32,496 nucleotides of DNA from contig QCBP01000013.1 in assembly GCA_003279055.1 (NCBI GenBank), forward strand, positions 1 through 32,496. The letters run 5' to 3'. Source of the stretch: Prochlorococcus sp. AG-347-I21 (GTDB taxonomy: Bacteria > Cyanobacteriota > Cyanobacteriia > PCC-6307 > Cyanobiaceae). Below the pieces are notes generated by a model that saw only the letters and a list, made by a program, of their open reading frames with translations, did not search any database and was not told the origin of the DNA. Of the stretch, positions 8,419 through 15,996 are shown one piece after another. The translations under genes were made by a program, and so were the position numbers. How positions within the stretch are numbered: the stretch's first letter is position 1; the number at the start of each line of letters is the position of its first letter.

Positions 8419-9375
8419 TCAGGTAGTGAAGATCTTTTTAATTTTTCTTAAAATTAAATTAATACTTTTACTGATTCCTTTTAGATATAAATATCTCAAA
8501 AAATTTTTAAATCTCAAAAATAAAAATGATCCAGAGTAGTCACTAAAAAAATGTAAGAATTTTGGTAAAACTTGAAATCTTCTTGGTGATATTTTAATGT
8601 TAGGTTCCCAAGGACAAATAGGTCCAAAATTAGAACCATAACCAATTGAAAAAATTTCGGCATTATAACCAAAACCAATATAAGAGAAGAAATTAGATGT
8701 AATATTTTGGTAAGGAATCCTTTGAAGATTTAGTAATCCAATTAATTCATTTTTTACCAATAGAAGATCACTCTCAAAATAATGAACAATAGAATAACCT
8801 TTTTTAAGTGCTAACTTGGCTATTGCAGTTGATGAGCATCCAATATTAACTTTTGGATCTTCTGGTTGTATAAAACTTACATCTGGATGAAAAGTCGGGT
8901 TAAACTCAATTAGTATTACTTTCGGAGAAATATCAAGATCTCTAAAAATAAAATAATCCATACCATCTACATCAATAGAGAGAAAGTCAAGTTGATCGAA
9001 TCCTGCTTTTTTTAAAAAATAACTAACACTATTTTTTTTTGAATCCAAAATTGAATTAAATGGGAAAACTTTTTTCTGAGCGATTTTTAATTTATGATTC
9101 TCTAAAAGTTGATTGTATTTTTTTTTATTAGACTCTATAAAGATACAATTCGAATTGAATTTTCTAACTAAGTTACAAGTGTTAGATAGTAATACACCAT
9201 CCCATGCTCCTACCTCTAAACAATTAATATTTTCTAAAGGTCCAATTCGAGATAATATATTTTCCAAAACCCCATCTTGCCCAAATTGTGAGTAAATATT
9301 TTTTTCAAATTTTTTGAGGGCTAAATAAGTTTTACTTGCATTTTCTATTTGAATTTCGTATTTATTTTTAGACAT
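8419..9375 (-). CDS. FkbM family (Methyltransf_21) SAM-dependent methyltransferase
   Basis: Predicted O-methyltransferase acting on a sugar hydroxyl of a surface glycan. YSQFGQDGVLENIL (residues 28-41) is the typical lead-in. NCLEVGAWDG (51-60) is the glycine-rich SAM-binding strand and loop, FIESN (79-83) carries the acidic residue expected to hold the ribose, and LSIDVDGMDYFIF near 130-145 resembles motif IV. A stretch of about 130 residues follows the Rossmann core, ending in a strongly basic tail with many K and R. It is the only gene between the two copies of the tRNA-Ala 3' end and reads in the same direction as the tRNA, making it the apparent cargo of that element. Its acceptor is unknown; methylation of terminal sugars can block further glycosylation or phage binding. 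Confidence 0.82.
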   Translation of the reverse strand: MSKNKYEIQIENASKTYLALKKFEKNIYSQFGQDGVLENILSRIGPLENINCLEVGAWDGVLLSNTCNLVRKFNSNCIFIESNKKKYNQLLENHKLKIAQKKVFPFNSILDSKKNSVSYFLKKAGFDQLDFLSIDVDGMDYFIFRDLDISPKVILIEFNPTFHPDVSFIQPEDPKVNIGCSSTAIAKLALKKGYSIVHYFESDLLLVKNELIGLLNLQRIPYQNITSNFFSYIGFGYNAEIFSIGYGSNFGPICPWEPNIKISPRRFQVLPKFLHFFSDYSGSFLFLRFKNFLRYLYLKGISKSINLILRKIKKIFTT

Positions 9376-9526
9376 TTAATTATTGATATTTAAATGATAA
9401 AAATATAAATAACTATAGTCTAAAACTAGCAAAAAAGTTTTTTACTTTTTTTAAATTAGCCTCTTTATTATTTTAAAAGAATTAAAAATAACTATCAATA
9501 TCTTTCAACTATTTGCAAGACTTACT

Positions 9527-9560
9527 GGTCGCAGAGGTGGTCGCAGAGGTGGTCCAGAGG
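9527..9560. repeat. 12-bp direct repeats next to tRNA-Ala (candidate arm-type sites)
   Basis: GGTCGCAGAGGT occurs twice in tandem (9527-9538 and 9539-9550), followed by a degenerate third unit GGTCCAGAGG (9551-9560) that runs into GGTCATATTTT. The run lies about 95 bp from the tRNA 3' end, inside the element. Short GGGGTCATATTTT-like repeats in this position recall arm sites of P4-type tyrosine integrases; the comparison is from general knowledge and is not proof. Confidence 0.5.
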
Positions 9561-9588
9561 GGTCATATTTTGCCATATTTTACCTTAT

Positions 9589-9605
9589 CAAAACGTATCG
9601 TTTTG
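9589..9605. repeat. 7-bp inverted repeat beside the attachment site
   Basis: CAAAACG (9589-9595), a 3-nt spacer and CGTTTTG (9599-9605) form a perfect small dyad about 50 bp from the tRNA-Ala 3' end. It could bind a directionality factor or form a weak hairpin after the tRNA. A following A/T run without clear U-tract makes a terminator uncertain. Confidence 0.3.
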
Positions 9606-9653
9606 TTATGATAAATTGGTCAAACTAATTGGTATAACTAGCTAAAATCCTGA

Positions 9654-9726
9654 TGGAGCCAAGCGGACTCGAACCGCTGACCCCCTGCATGCCATGCAGG
9701 TGCTCTACCAGCTGAGCTATGGCCCC
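9654..9726 (-). tRNA. tRNA-Ala (anticodon GGC)
   Basis: Read on the - strand, the 73 bases fold as a full cloverleaf: acceptor GGGGCCA/TGGCTCC, D arm GCTC-AGCTGGTA-GAGC, anticodon stem CCTGC/GCAGG with loop ATGGCAT (anticodon GGC), T arm AGCGG-TTCGAGT-CCGCT and discriminator A. The G3-U70 pair that marks alanine tRNAs is present. The CCA end is not encoded; the gene is followed by TCA. Anticodon GGC reads GCC/GCU alanine codons. It forms the right border of the glycan island, and its 3' 45 bases are duplicated at 8195-8239, so it has served as an integration target. Confidence 0.97.
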
Positions 9727-10186
9727 AGACTTCAAAACATCCCCATATTAATCTATTTAAAGATTTCTTTTATGAAGTTCCTAATCATTATAGTACTTTA
9801 TAGAATTTGATAATTAAAATCTGAACCTTAAAATATCCCTTGAGATTTAAAAGTTGCAGCATGCTTTTTGAAGCTTCTCTAAGGCAATTATGTACCTACT
9901 TAAAAGTCATGTTAGTCATAGATAGAATGCGAATAGAAAGAGGATATTATTAAGAATGGACTCAAAAAATATTACCTTGAATAAAGCTCATCAAATAATA
10001 AATAAGTTATGCCTTTAAATAGATATTGAACAAATTAAATAATGAAAGATTTAATGGAAATTTTAATACTTTCCAAACATTCATAAACTTTGAGTGGTTG
10101 TAATGCAGAAAAATACAAATGAATGCTAAAAACTAAACAAGCATATAAGAATTAAACAAAAGGTGGGGCATCATTTATTTAAAAAT
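9727..10186. other. 460-bp intergenic stretch between tRNA-Ala and the LptD-like gene
   Basis: No convincing gene is visible. Short frames of about 20 codons with ATG starts occur, for example around 9956-10018, but have no recognisable product. The left end must hold the tRNA-Ala promoter; TTAATAT around 9745 on the - strand is a possible -10. The stretch may also contain the 3' end of the transcript from the LptD-like gene. Confidence 0.4.
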
Positions 10187-12325
10187 TTAGAATTTTGAGT
10201 TAGTTCCAGAAAAATCAAAATTAAATATATTGAATTTCAATCCAATACTTTCATTATCAGTGTTATAAAAAGCTCCCAAAGAATAAGCTCTTCTCTTAAT
10301 ATTGATTGCATAAGTCGGAAGTGTGTATTGTCCATCATCCAAATTTAAGGAAGTTTCATAGCTAAATAATAAAGGTCCAATAATTTGTTGATCTAAATTA
10401 ATTTTTACTCTTGTAGATTCAATAACATCGTCAAAAGCAAAAGGACTTTGCCCATTTTTAAGAACGTAACTTAGACTTGTATTTAATTTTGTAAAGTCAA
10501 AGAAATTCCTAGTAAGACCTCCTAAAATAATCTCTGGTCCAGTATCAAAACTTATAGAAGATTGATAATCATTATTACTGTAAATCAAATAACTTGCCTT
10601 AATCTCAGAAATTAAATTTATTCCCTGATCAATAATTTTTGGCGAATATTTGTAATTCTCATCAATATTAGACTTAAGAATTTCTTTTTCCCATAATGGG
10701 AATTTATAGTTGTATTTTATTAAAAATCCATGTCTTGAAAGTTTTGCTAATTGATTAATATTTTTCTTTTTTGCATTAAATTCGCCAAAATCATATACAA
10801 AAGCTAGATTTGAATTGACATTATTTTTATTCCAAATACTTCTATTAGCAATATTGAAACCATTACCGAAATAAATTTCCTGATCGCCAGCATACGTCCT
10901 TGATACCTTTTCTCTATAAGAACTATATATTTCAAAATCAAAAAAGTTTCTAAAAAAAATATTTTTGTCATTATCAGGATTTTGAGTTAAGAATTTTTGA
11001 GTGTTATTCGAATTATATTCAATAGTTTTCCTCAGAGATAATCTAGATCTAGCTGCTTGATCAAATCTATCAAGATTTAAAGAATTTAAACTAGTTTCCA
11101 GTACAACATCCCAATCATTTGATTTGCCTTTAAGTTTCATATCTAAAGCAAAATAATCCGGAAATTCTGCATCAGTTTTCTTCTTATCACTAAAAATTGA
11201 TGTCCCAGAATCTCGAAAAGAATTTGTATTACCTTTTATTGCTCTTTGAATTAAAAAATATGGTTGCAGTTTTAAAGAAAAATTTTTAAATAAGCTAATT
11301 TCGTCAGAACCTCTAAAAATATAAATACCATCTTTTTCACTACTATCGGAACCTAAACCCCATCTAGTTAATGGATCTTTATCAAGTATGTTTCTTCTTC
11401 CAATTGGAAATCTAAATTTATTATCTAAATTAATCCAAGTATTTTTACTAGTAAGTTTTGTTTTATCATTTAAAATTTCTGCTTTAAAATTTCTGCTTTC
11501 AAGAATTAGTTGTGGCTTGTTAATAGGATCATTGGTGAAATATACAATATCGGATTTTATTGAGTCAGAATCAAATATTAATTTTGACGATTTAAATCTC
11601 CATTTTGAAATTGCGGGAACCTTAAGTTCTAATTCAGATATATTAAATCTTGAATCTTTTTCAAAATCATTTACAAAACCAAAAGTAGCACTATCTTTGT
11701 AAGTTAGATTTTCTAAATTATCTTGTTGATATTCAAAGTTCGATTTTTCATCAAAATCTAAATTACTAAGTTCAAAATCTTTATTTATTGTTTTAATATT
11801 TAATACGCCATATATATTTTCTATGTAACCTTCTTTTGTGATTAAAGAATACTGAAGATTAGATGCTTCAAAATACTGATCTCCTTTATAAAACTTTAAA
11901 TTACCTTTAGCAATAAGTTTTTTATTTTCTCTATTAAAAGTCACCTTATCTGCTTTTAACTTGGCATTCCCTATATAAAGGATGACATTTCCTTCTGCTA
12001 TAAGAATATTATCAATTTGATATTGAACATCAGATTCAATATCCAACAAAAAATCTTCATTTTTTTCTCTTCTATTAGAAATAAGGGTGCCAATAAAAGT
12101 ATTTTCAATTTTTCTTATATCATTATTAAATGTATCTATAAATTCTTTTCGATGAAATAAAAATGATTTCTTTTGAAAATCTGCTAAAGAGTTAATTTTT
12201 TCATCTAATGAAAGAAACTCATCATTAAAAGATTTTGATTCTATTGGCAATAAAAAAATAGAAAAAAATTCTAAAAATATAAACAATGGAAAATATTTTG
12301 AATTTTTAAAATAAGTTTTATCCAA
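10187..12325 (-). CDS. DUF3769 protein, cyanobacterial LptD/OstA-like outer-membrane protein
   Basis: Large 712-aa exported protein. A hydrophobic signal-like segment (about residues 12-28) is followed by a region (about 105-170) with repeated OstA/LptA-like strands, for example ILIAEGNVILYIGNAKLKAD and KGNLKFYKGDQYFEA, and then a long C-terminal half rich in alternating polar/hydrophobic strands ending in phenylalanine, as in outer-membrane beta-barrels. This is the plan of LptD, which inserts lipopolysaccharide into the outer leaflet; cyanobacterial members carry DUF3769. It is leftward, 67 bp after lexA, and is the first core gene beyond the tRNA-Ala border of the glycan island. The family call rests on my reading of the OstA-like part; the exact cyanobacterial substrate is not established. 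Confidence 0.75.
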   Translation of the reverse strand: MDKTYFKNSKYFPLFIFLEFFSIFLLPIESKSFNDEFLSLDEKINSLADFQKKSFLFHRKEFIDTFNNDIRKIENTFIGTLISNRREKNEDFLLDIESDVQYQIDNILIAEGNVILYIGNAKLKADKVTFNRENKKLIAKGNLKFYKGDQYFEASNLQYSLITKEGYIENIYGVLNIKTINKDFELSNLDFDEKSNFEYQQDNLENLTYKDSATFGFVNDFEKDSRFNISELELKVPAISKWRFKSSKLIFDSDSIKSDIVYFTNDPINKPQLILESRNFKAEILNDKTKLTSKNTWINLDNKFRFPIGRRNILDKDPLTRWGLGSDSSEKDGIYIFRGSDEISLFKNFSLKLQPYFLIQRAIKGNTNSFRDSGTSIFSDKKKTDAEFPDYFALDMKLKGKSNDWDVVLETSLNSLNLDRFDQAARSRLSLRKTIEYNSNNTQKFLTQNPDNDKNIFFRNFFDFEIYSSYREKVSRTYAGDQEIYFGNGFNIANRSIWNKNNVNSNLAFVYDFGEFNAKKKNINQLAKLSRHGFLIKYNYKFPLWEKEILKSNIDENYKYSPKIIDQGINLISEIKASYLIYSNNDYQSSISFDTGPEIILGGLTRNFFDFTKLNTSLSYVLKNGQSPFAFDDVIESTRVKINLDQQIIGPLLFSYETSLNLDDGQYTLPTYAINIKRRAYSLGAFYNTDNESIGLKFNIFNFDFSGTNSKF

Positions 12326-12391
12326 ATTAGAAATAATAAAGATTTTAATTATATATTCATTTTTTAATAAAAAATGAAGAGTTAATTTAAA

Positions 12392-13006
12392 TTAAATTTT
12401 TCTCCAAACTGCTAATAATTTTCCTTGAAAGCTTACTTGTTCTAAATTCAACTCAATAGGATCATAAGAAGGATTAGCGGCTTCAAGGAAGATTTTGCCT
12501 CCTCTTTTAAAGAAATATTTAAGAGTAGTCCCAAGTCCAGGAACCAGAGCACTAACAATCATACCGTTTCGTAGTAATTGTAGATCCTTTATTGGCTCCA
12601 TTAGAACCATGTCACCATCAGCAATACATGCATCTATCATTGAATCGCCATTAACTGTCAATGCAAAAATATTTTTCTTTTTTAAAATATCAGTTAAATC
12701 TAATGTTTCATTTACATCAGTGAATGTTTCTATTAACCCTCCTGCAGCAATAGATCCCATAACAGGAATTCCTTCAAATATTTCTTCAACTAAATTTAGA
12801 GTCCTCGCTTTTCCTTCCTGCCAAGAGATAAACCCTTTTTCTTGTAAATGTTTTAATCTGCTTTGTATAGGTGCAGGAGATTTTAAATTCATAGCTTCCA
12901 TCATTTGTCTTATTGAAGGGCTATGTTTGTAATCTTTCATATAACTTTTAATCCACTCAAATAATTCTTTCTGAGCATCAGTTAATTTTTTTTCGTCAGC
13001 GAACAC
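12392..13006 (-). CDS. lexA: LexA SOS repressor/autoprotease
   Basis: Transcriptional repressor of DNA-damage genes that cleaves itself when RecA is activated. I chose the GTG at 13006 (product begins MFADEKKLTDAQ), giving 204 aa, close to the usual 200-205; the frame is open to an ATG at 13144, but that would place 46 extra residues inside argF. The helix-turn-helix covers SPSIRQMMEAMN and the following SPAPIQSRLKHL. The self-cleavage bond Ala88-Gly89 lies in GSIAAGGLIE, the nucleophile is Ser122 (NGDSMID) and the general base Lys163 (TTLKYFF). All catalytic residues are present, unlike some freshwater cyanobacterial LexA proteins that lost them, so true SOS cleavage is expected. Two LexA-box-like sequences lie 7-40 bp upstream, suggesting autoregulation. 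Confidence 0.95.
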   Translation of the reverse strand: MFADEKKLTDAQKELFEWIKSYMKDYKHSPSIRQMMEAMNLKSPAPIQSRLKHLQEKGFISWQEGKARTLNLVEEIFEGIPVMGSIAAGGLIETFTDVNETLDLTDILKKKNIFALTVNGDSMIDACIADGDMVLMEPIKDLQLLRNGMIVSALVPGLGTTLKYFFKRGGKIFLEAANPSYDPIELNLEQVSFQGKLLAVWRKI

Positions 13007-13012
13007 AGTAAA

Positions 13013-13036
13013 ACAAATGTACTTTAATACATTTGT
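13013..13036 (-). promoter_or_regulatory. Twin LexA boxes as a 9-bp inverted repeat before lexA
   Basis: ACAAATGTA (13013-13021) and TACATTTGT (13028-13036) are exact complements separated by 6 nt. On the lexA strand they fall in GGTACAAATGTATT and AGTACATTTGTTTT, each one base away from the reported cyanobacterial LexA consensus RGTACNNNDGTWCB. They end 6 bp before the GTG start of lexA and lie between the argF stop and lexA. Binding is inferred from this match and from the known autoregulation of lexA. Confidence 0.65.
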
Positions 13037-13064
13037 ACCTTTTATCTCAAAGAAAGCAAGTATT

Positions 13065-13991
13065 TCAAGAAAGAAGTAATGACAAAAGTGCTTGTTGAAC
13101 ATGCATTCTATTTTCTGCTTGTTCAAAAATTCTGCTTTTTTCACTTTCTAAAACTTCATTAGTTATCTCTTTCGACCTATAAGCGGGAAGGCAATGAAGA
13201 ATAATTACATCTTTCTTTGCCCTTTTTACTAAATTATTATCAATAGTAAATCCATTGAAATCTTTATCTTTATCTTCCTTTTGATTTTCTTCACCCATAG
13301 ATGACCAAACATCTGTATAAAGAACGTTTGCGCCAGAGGCTGCAGAATATGGATCATTAGTAATTTGCAACAAATTTTTATTCTTGTATGTTTCTTTTGC
13401 CTTATTGATTATCAATTTGTTTGGTTCGTAACCCTTAGGACAAGCTATTCGAACTTCAACCTCTAGTAAAGCTCCACATAAAATTAGGGAATTAGCAACA
13501 TTATTACCATCTCCAATAAATGATAAAACAATATTTTTGAAGTCATTAAACTCCTCTTTAATTGTCATAAAATCAGCCAAAGCTTGGCATGGATGTTCTA
13601 AATCTGTAAGAGCATTAATTACAGGTATAGACGACCATTTAGCGTACTCTTCCAGATCAGATTGATTAAAAGTTCTTATCGCAAGTACATCACAATATCT
13701 ACTTAAAACTCTAGCTGTATCTTTAATTGGTTCGCCCCTACCTATCTGAGAGGTATTTGGATTTAAGTCAACTGTGGAACCCCCGAGTCTGGACATAGCT
13801 ACTTGGAAGCTCACCCTTGTTCGTGTAGAGGATTTATCAAAAATCAAACCCAAAACTTTATTTAAAGATTCAATTTTTAAATCATTATTTTTAAATTTTT
13901 TTGCAATTTCTAATATATTTAAGACTTCTTCAGTTGACATATCCAAACTTGATAAAAAATTCTTATTAACAAGTTTGTTTAGTTTTAGCAT
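13065..13991 (-). CDS. argF: Ornithine carbamoyltransferase
   Basis: Cytoplasmic enzyme of arginine synthesis: carbamoyl phosphate plus ornithine gives citrulline. The carbamoyl-phosphate loop SSTRTR (residues 54-59), the HPCQALAD motif near 132-139 and the ornithine-binding HCLPAYR near 266-272 are intact. The 308-aa length is normal for the homotrimeric enzyme. It follows ftsH on the same strand by 29 bp and precedes lexA by 58 bp, so it may be co-transcribed with ftsH, while lexA seems to have its own LexA-controlled promoter. Confidence 0.97.
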   Translation of the reverse strand: MLKLNKLVNKNFLSSLDMSTEEVLNILEIAKKFKNNDLKIESLNKVLGLIFDKSSTRTRVSFQVAMSRLGGSTVDLNPNTSQIGRGEPIKDTARVLSRYCDVLAIRTFNQSDLEEYAKWSSIPVINALTDLEHPCQALADFMTIKEEFNDFKNIVLSFIGDGNNVANSLILCGALLEVEVRIACPKGYEPNKLIINKAKETYKNKNLLQITNDPYSAASGANVLYTDVWSSMGEENQKEDKDKDFNGFTIDNNLVKRAKKDVIILHCLPAYRSKEITNEVLESEKSRIFEQAENRMHVQQALLSLLLS

Positions 13992-14020
13992 TAATTCGAT
14001 TTTATTAAACCTAAATTCTA

Positions 14021-15883
14021 CTATGCAGGCATTTTACTTTCTGCAAGAAGAGTTTTTAAATCTTCCCCTTCAATCACTTCTTCTTGAAGAATTTTTTGAG
14101 AAATTGACTCAAGTAAAGGTAAATTGCTCCTCAAAATCTTTAAGGCCGTCTCATGTGCATCATCTACAAGATCTCTAACTTCTTTATCTATAGCTTGTGC
14201 AGTAGCATCACTTACTGATCTTCTTGGATTATTACCATTACCAAGGAATTGACTTCCCCCTTGTTTGTCATAAGCTAAAGGGCCAAGGATATCACTCATA
14301 CCAAAAGTACCTACCATTTGTTCTGCGATATCCGTTGCTCTTTGTAAATCGTTTGAAGCTCCAGTAGTAATTTTCCCAAAAACCACTTCCTCAGCAGACC
14401 TTCCACCTAGAAGTGTTGCAATTTGTCCTTTTAATTCCTCTTTAGAATTAAGAAATCTTTCTTCTGTAGGAAGTTGCAAAGTGTAGCCTAATGCGCTCAT
14501 ACCTCTTGGAACTATTGATATTTTGGCAACTTTTGATCCTCCTGGCATTAGATGTCCTACGATTGCATGTCCAACTTCGTGATAGGCAACCACTTTTTTC
14601 TCGTCATCTTGAAGAACTCTACTTTTTTTCTCGAGCCCGGCAACAACCCTTTCTATAGCCTCACTTAAATCTTGTTGTTCAACACTTTTTCTTTTAGCTC
14701 TAGCAGCTAGCAAAGCAGCCTCATTTACCATATTTGCCAAATCAGCCCCGGCAAATCCGCTAGTAGCTTGTGCTATGGAATCTAAGTCTATAGAATCGGC
14801 AAGTTTTACTTTTTTTGTATAAATTTCAAGAATTGTCTTTCTACCCGATAAGTCTGGCCTGTCAACTAAAACTTGCCTATCAAACCTTCCAGGTCTTAAC
14901 AAAGCAGCATCAAGTACTTCTGGTTGGTTAGTCGCAGCAAGAACAATAACTGGTTTATCCGTCGAAGCAAACCCATCCATTTCAGTAAGTAACTGGTTTA
15001 AAGTTTGTTCTCTTTCATCATTTCCACCAACTACCCCCATTGAGCCTGATCGGCTTTTACCAATAGCATCCAGTTCATCAATAAAAATTATACAAGGAGC
15101 TTTTTTCTTAGCTTGTTCAAATAAATCTCTTACTCTTGCTGCTCCAGCACCTACAAAAAGTTCTACAAATTCAGAACCTGAAATTATAAAGAATGGAACT
15201 TCAGCTTCTCCAGCCACTGCTTTAGAAAGAAGTGTTTTCCCTGTACCTGGAGGGCCAACTAAAAGTACACCTTTAGGGATCCTAGCTCCTATGTCTGTAT
15301 ATCTTTCTGGCTTCTTTAAAAAATCCACTATTTCAGTCAATTCATCCTTAGCCTCATCAACGCCTGCCACATCAGCAAAAGTTACTTTAGATTCATCATC
15401 TGGGACATAAACTTTAGCTTTACTTTTGGTAAAACTTAATGCTCCCTGAGCACCTCCACCACCCATACTTCTTCTCGCAAAGAATTGTAAAACAAGAATA
15501 AAAATCAATGGTGGAACAACCCAGCTAAGAATAGTTGAAAAGAAATTAGGTTTTTTGGGGGGAGCAGCGGCGAATTCTACTCCTTTGTTTTCCAACCTTT
15601 GTGGAAGATCCATATCAAAAATTGGAGTTGTTGCTAATACAGATGGAGCACCTTCTTCAGCACCATTAAGTTCATATCTGATTTGTTCTTGAGTGATATA
15701 TGCTCTTTTAACTTCTCCATCATTAACTTGATCTATAAATAAAGAGTAGGGAACTCTTGGTATTTGCATGTTTTGATTGGGAAAAAGGCTACTAAATAAA
15801 AGTAATGCTCCAACTCCTATTAAAATTATATTTATAATTCCAAATCTTCTACTAGGTTGATTATCGTCTTGTCTTATTGGCAT
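14021..15883 (-). CDS. ftsH: FtsH ATP-dependent zinc metalloprotease
   Basis: Membrane-bound AAA+ protease that extracts and degrades membrane proteins; in cyanobacteria FtsH complexes drive photosystem II repair by degrading damaged D1. Two N-terminal membrane segments (about 15-31 and 115-135) flank a lumenal/periplasmic domain. Walker A GPPGTGKT lies at 210-217, Walker B IIFIDELDA at 265-273, the second region of homology around LLRPGRFDRQ, and the zinc site HEVGH at 435-439. I prefer ATG at 15883 (MPIRQDD); an ATG four codons upstream at 15895 is the alternative. At 620 aa the protein is full length. Which of the several cyanobacterial FtsH paralogues it is cannot be settled by eye. Confidence 0.96.
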   Translation of the reverse strand: MPIRQDDNQPSRRFGIINIILIGVGALLLFSSLFPNQNMQIPRVPYSLFIDQVNDGEVKRAYITQEQIRYELNGAEEGAPSVLATTPIFDMDLPQRLENKGVEFAAAPPKKPNFFSTILSWVVPPLIFILVLQFFARRSMGGGGAQGALSFTKSKAKVYVPDDESKVTFADVAGVDEAKDELTEIVDFLKKPERYTDIGARIPKGVLLVGPPGTGKTLLSKAVAGEAEVPFFIISGSEFVELFVGAGAARVRDLFEQAKKKAPCIIFIDELDAIGKSRSGSMGVVGGNDEREQTLNQLLTEMDGFASTDKPVIVLAATNQPEVLDAALLRPGRFDRQVLVDRPDLSGRKTILEIYTKKVKLADSIDLDSIAQATSGFAGADLANMVNEAALLAARAKRKSVEQQDLSEAIERVVAGLEKKSRVLQDDEKKVVAYHEVGHAIVGHLMPGGSKVAKISIVPRGMSALGYTLQLPTEERFLNSKEELKGQIATLLGGRSAEEVVFGKITTGASNDLQRATDIAEQMVGTFGMSDILGPLAYDKQGGSQFLGNGNNPRRSVSDATAQAIDKEVRDLVDDAHETALKILRSNLPLLESISQKILQEEVIEGEDLKTLLAESKMPA

Positions 15884-15957
15884 AATTGTGATCAATTTGA
15901 ACTTATTATAAACTAAACCAAAGGTTTCCGTATCTGTATTATTTTTTTTGGGTAAGA

Positions 15958-15967
15958 ACCGTACGGT
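15958..15967. promoter_or_regulatory. 10-bp palindrome ACCGTACGGT upstream of ftsH
   Basis: The perfect palindrome ACCGTACGGT lies about 75 bp before the ftsH start and 30 bp after the ribD stop. Outer bases GGGTAA and TTTAACCC extend it into an imperfect inverted repeat (15951-15976). There is no U-run on the ribD side, so a terminator is unlikely; an operator for ftsH is possible. No known regulator motif was matched. Confidence 0.3.
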
Positions 15968-15996
15968 ACTTTAACCCATTCACATTATTAATAAAT

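Larger units (their letters stand above)
8195..9726. mobile_element. Candidate tRNA-Ala-targeted element remnant carrying an FkbM methyltransferase
   Basis: An intact tRNA-Ala gene on the right (9654-9726) and an exact 45-bp copy of its 3' part on the left (8195-8239) bound 1.4 kb that contains one gene, an FkbM-type methyltransferase. The duplicated core runs from the anticodon stem-loop to the tRNA 3' end, the usual crossover region of tyrosine recombinases that integrate into tRNAs. Related GC-rich repeats lie inside each end (8289-8310 and 9527-9560). No integrase, excisionase or replication gene is present, so the unit is either a decayed element or a cargo cassette mobilised in trans, as described for picocyanobacterial tycheposons. 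The element boundary is well supported; mobility is inferred. Confidence 0.7.

Noticed and set aside
8376-8440. A 21-codon frame on the - strand ending PDKTMYELWHIESFK past the FkbM stop, which looks protein-like
   Set aside because: It is closed by a stop just upstream in the same frame, overlaps the FkbM end and has no recognisable family; at most a remnant of a lost gene end.
1-9653. CRISPR array, restriction-modification or other defence system in the island
   Set aside because: No spaced direct repeats of CRISPR type and no Cas, nuclease, DNA methylase or toxin-antitoxin motifs; the only methyltransferase is of FkbM sugar type.
9956-10018. A 20-codon ATG frame on the + strand (MDSKNITLNKAHQIINKLCL) in the gap right of tRNA-Ala
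   Set aside because: Too short and without a family match or clear ribosome binding site; expected by chance in AT-rich DNA.
12495-12932. 145-codon frame opposite lexA on the + strand
   Set aside because: Shadow of the lexA coding strand with no family resemblance; same for the 202-codon frame opposite phoH (30236-30844).
13007-13144. 46-codon N-terminal extension of LexA up to an ATG at 13144
   Set aside because: It would overlap the end of argF, run through the LexA-box dyad and exceed normal LexA length; the GTG at 13006 gives a standard protein.
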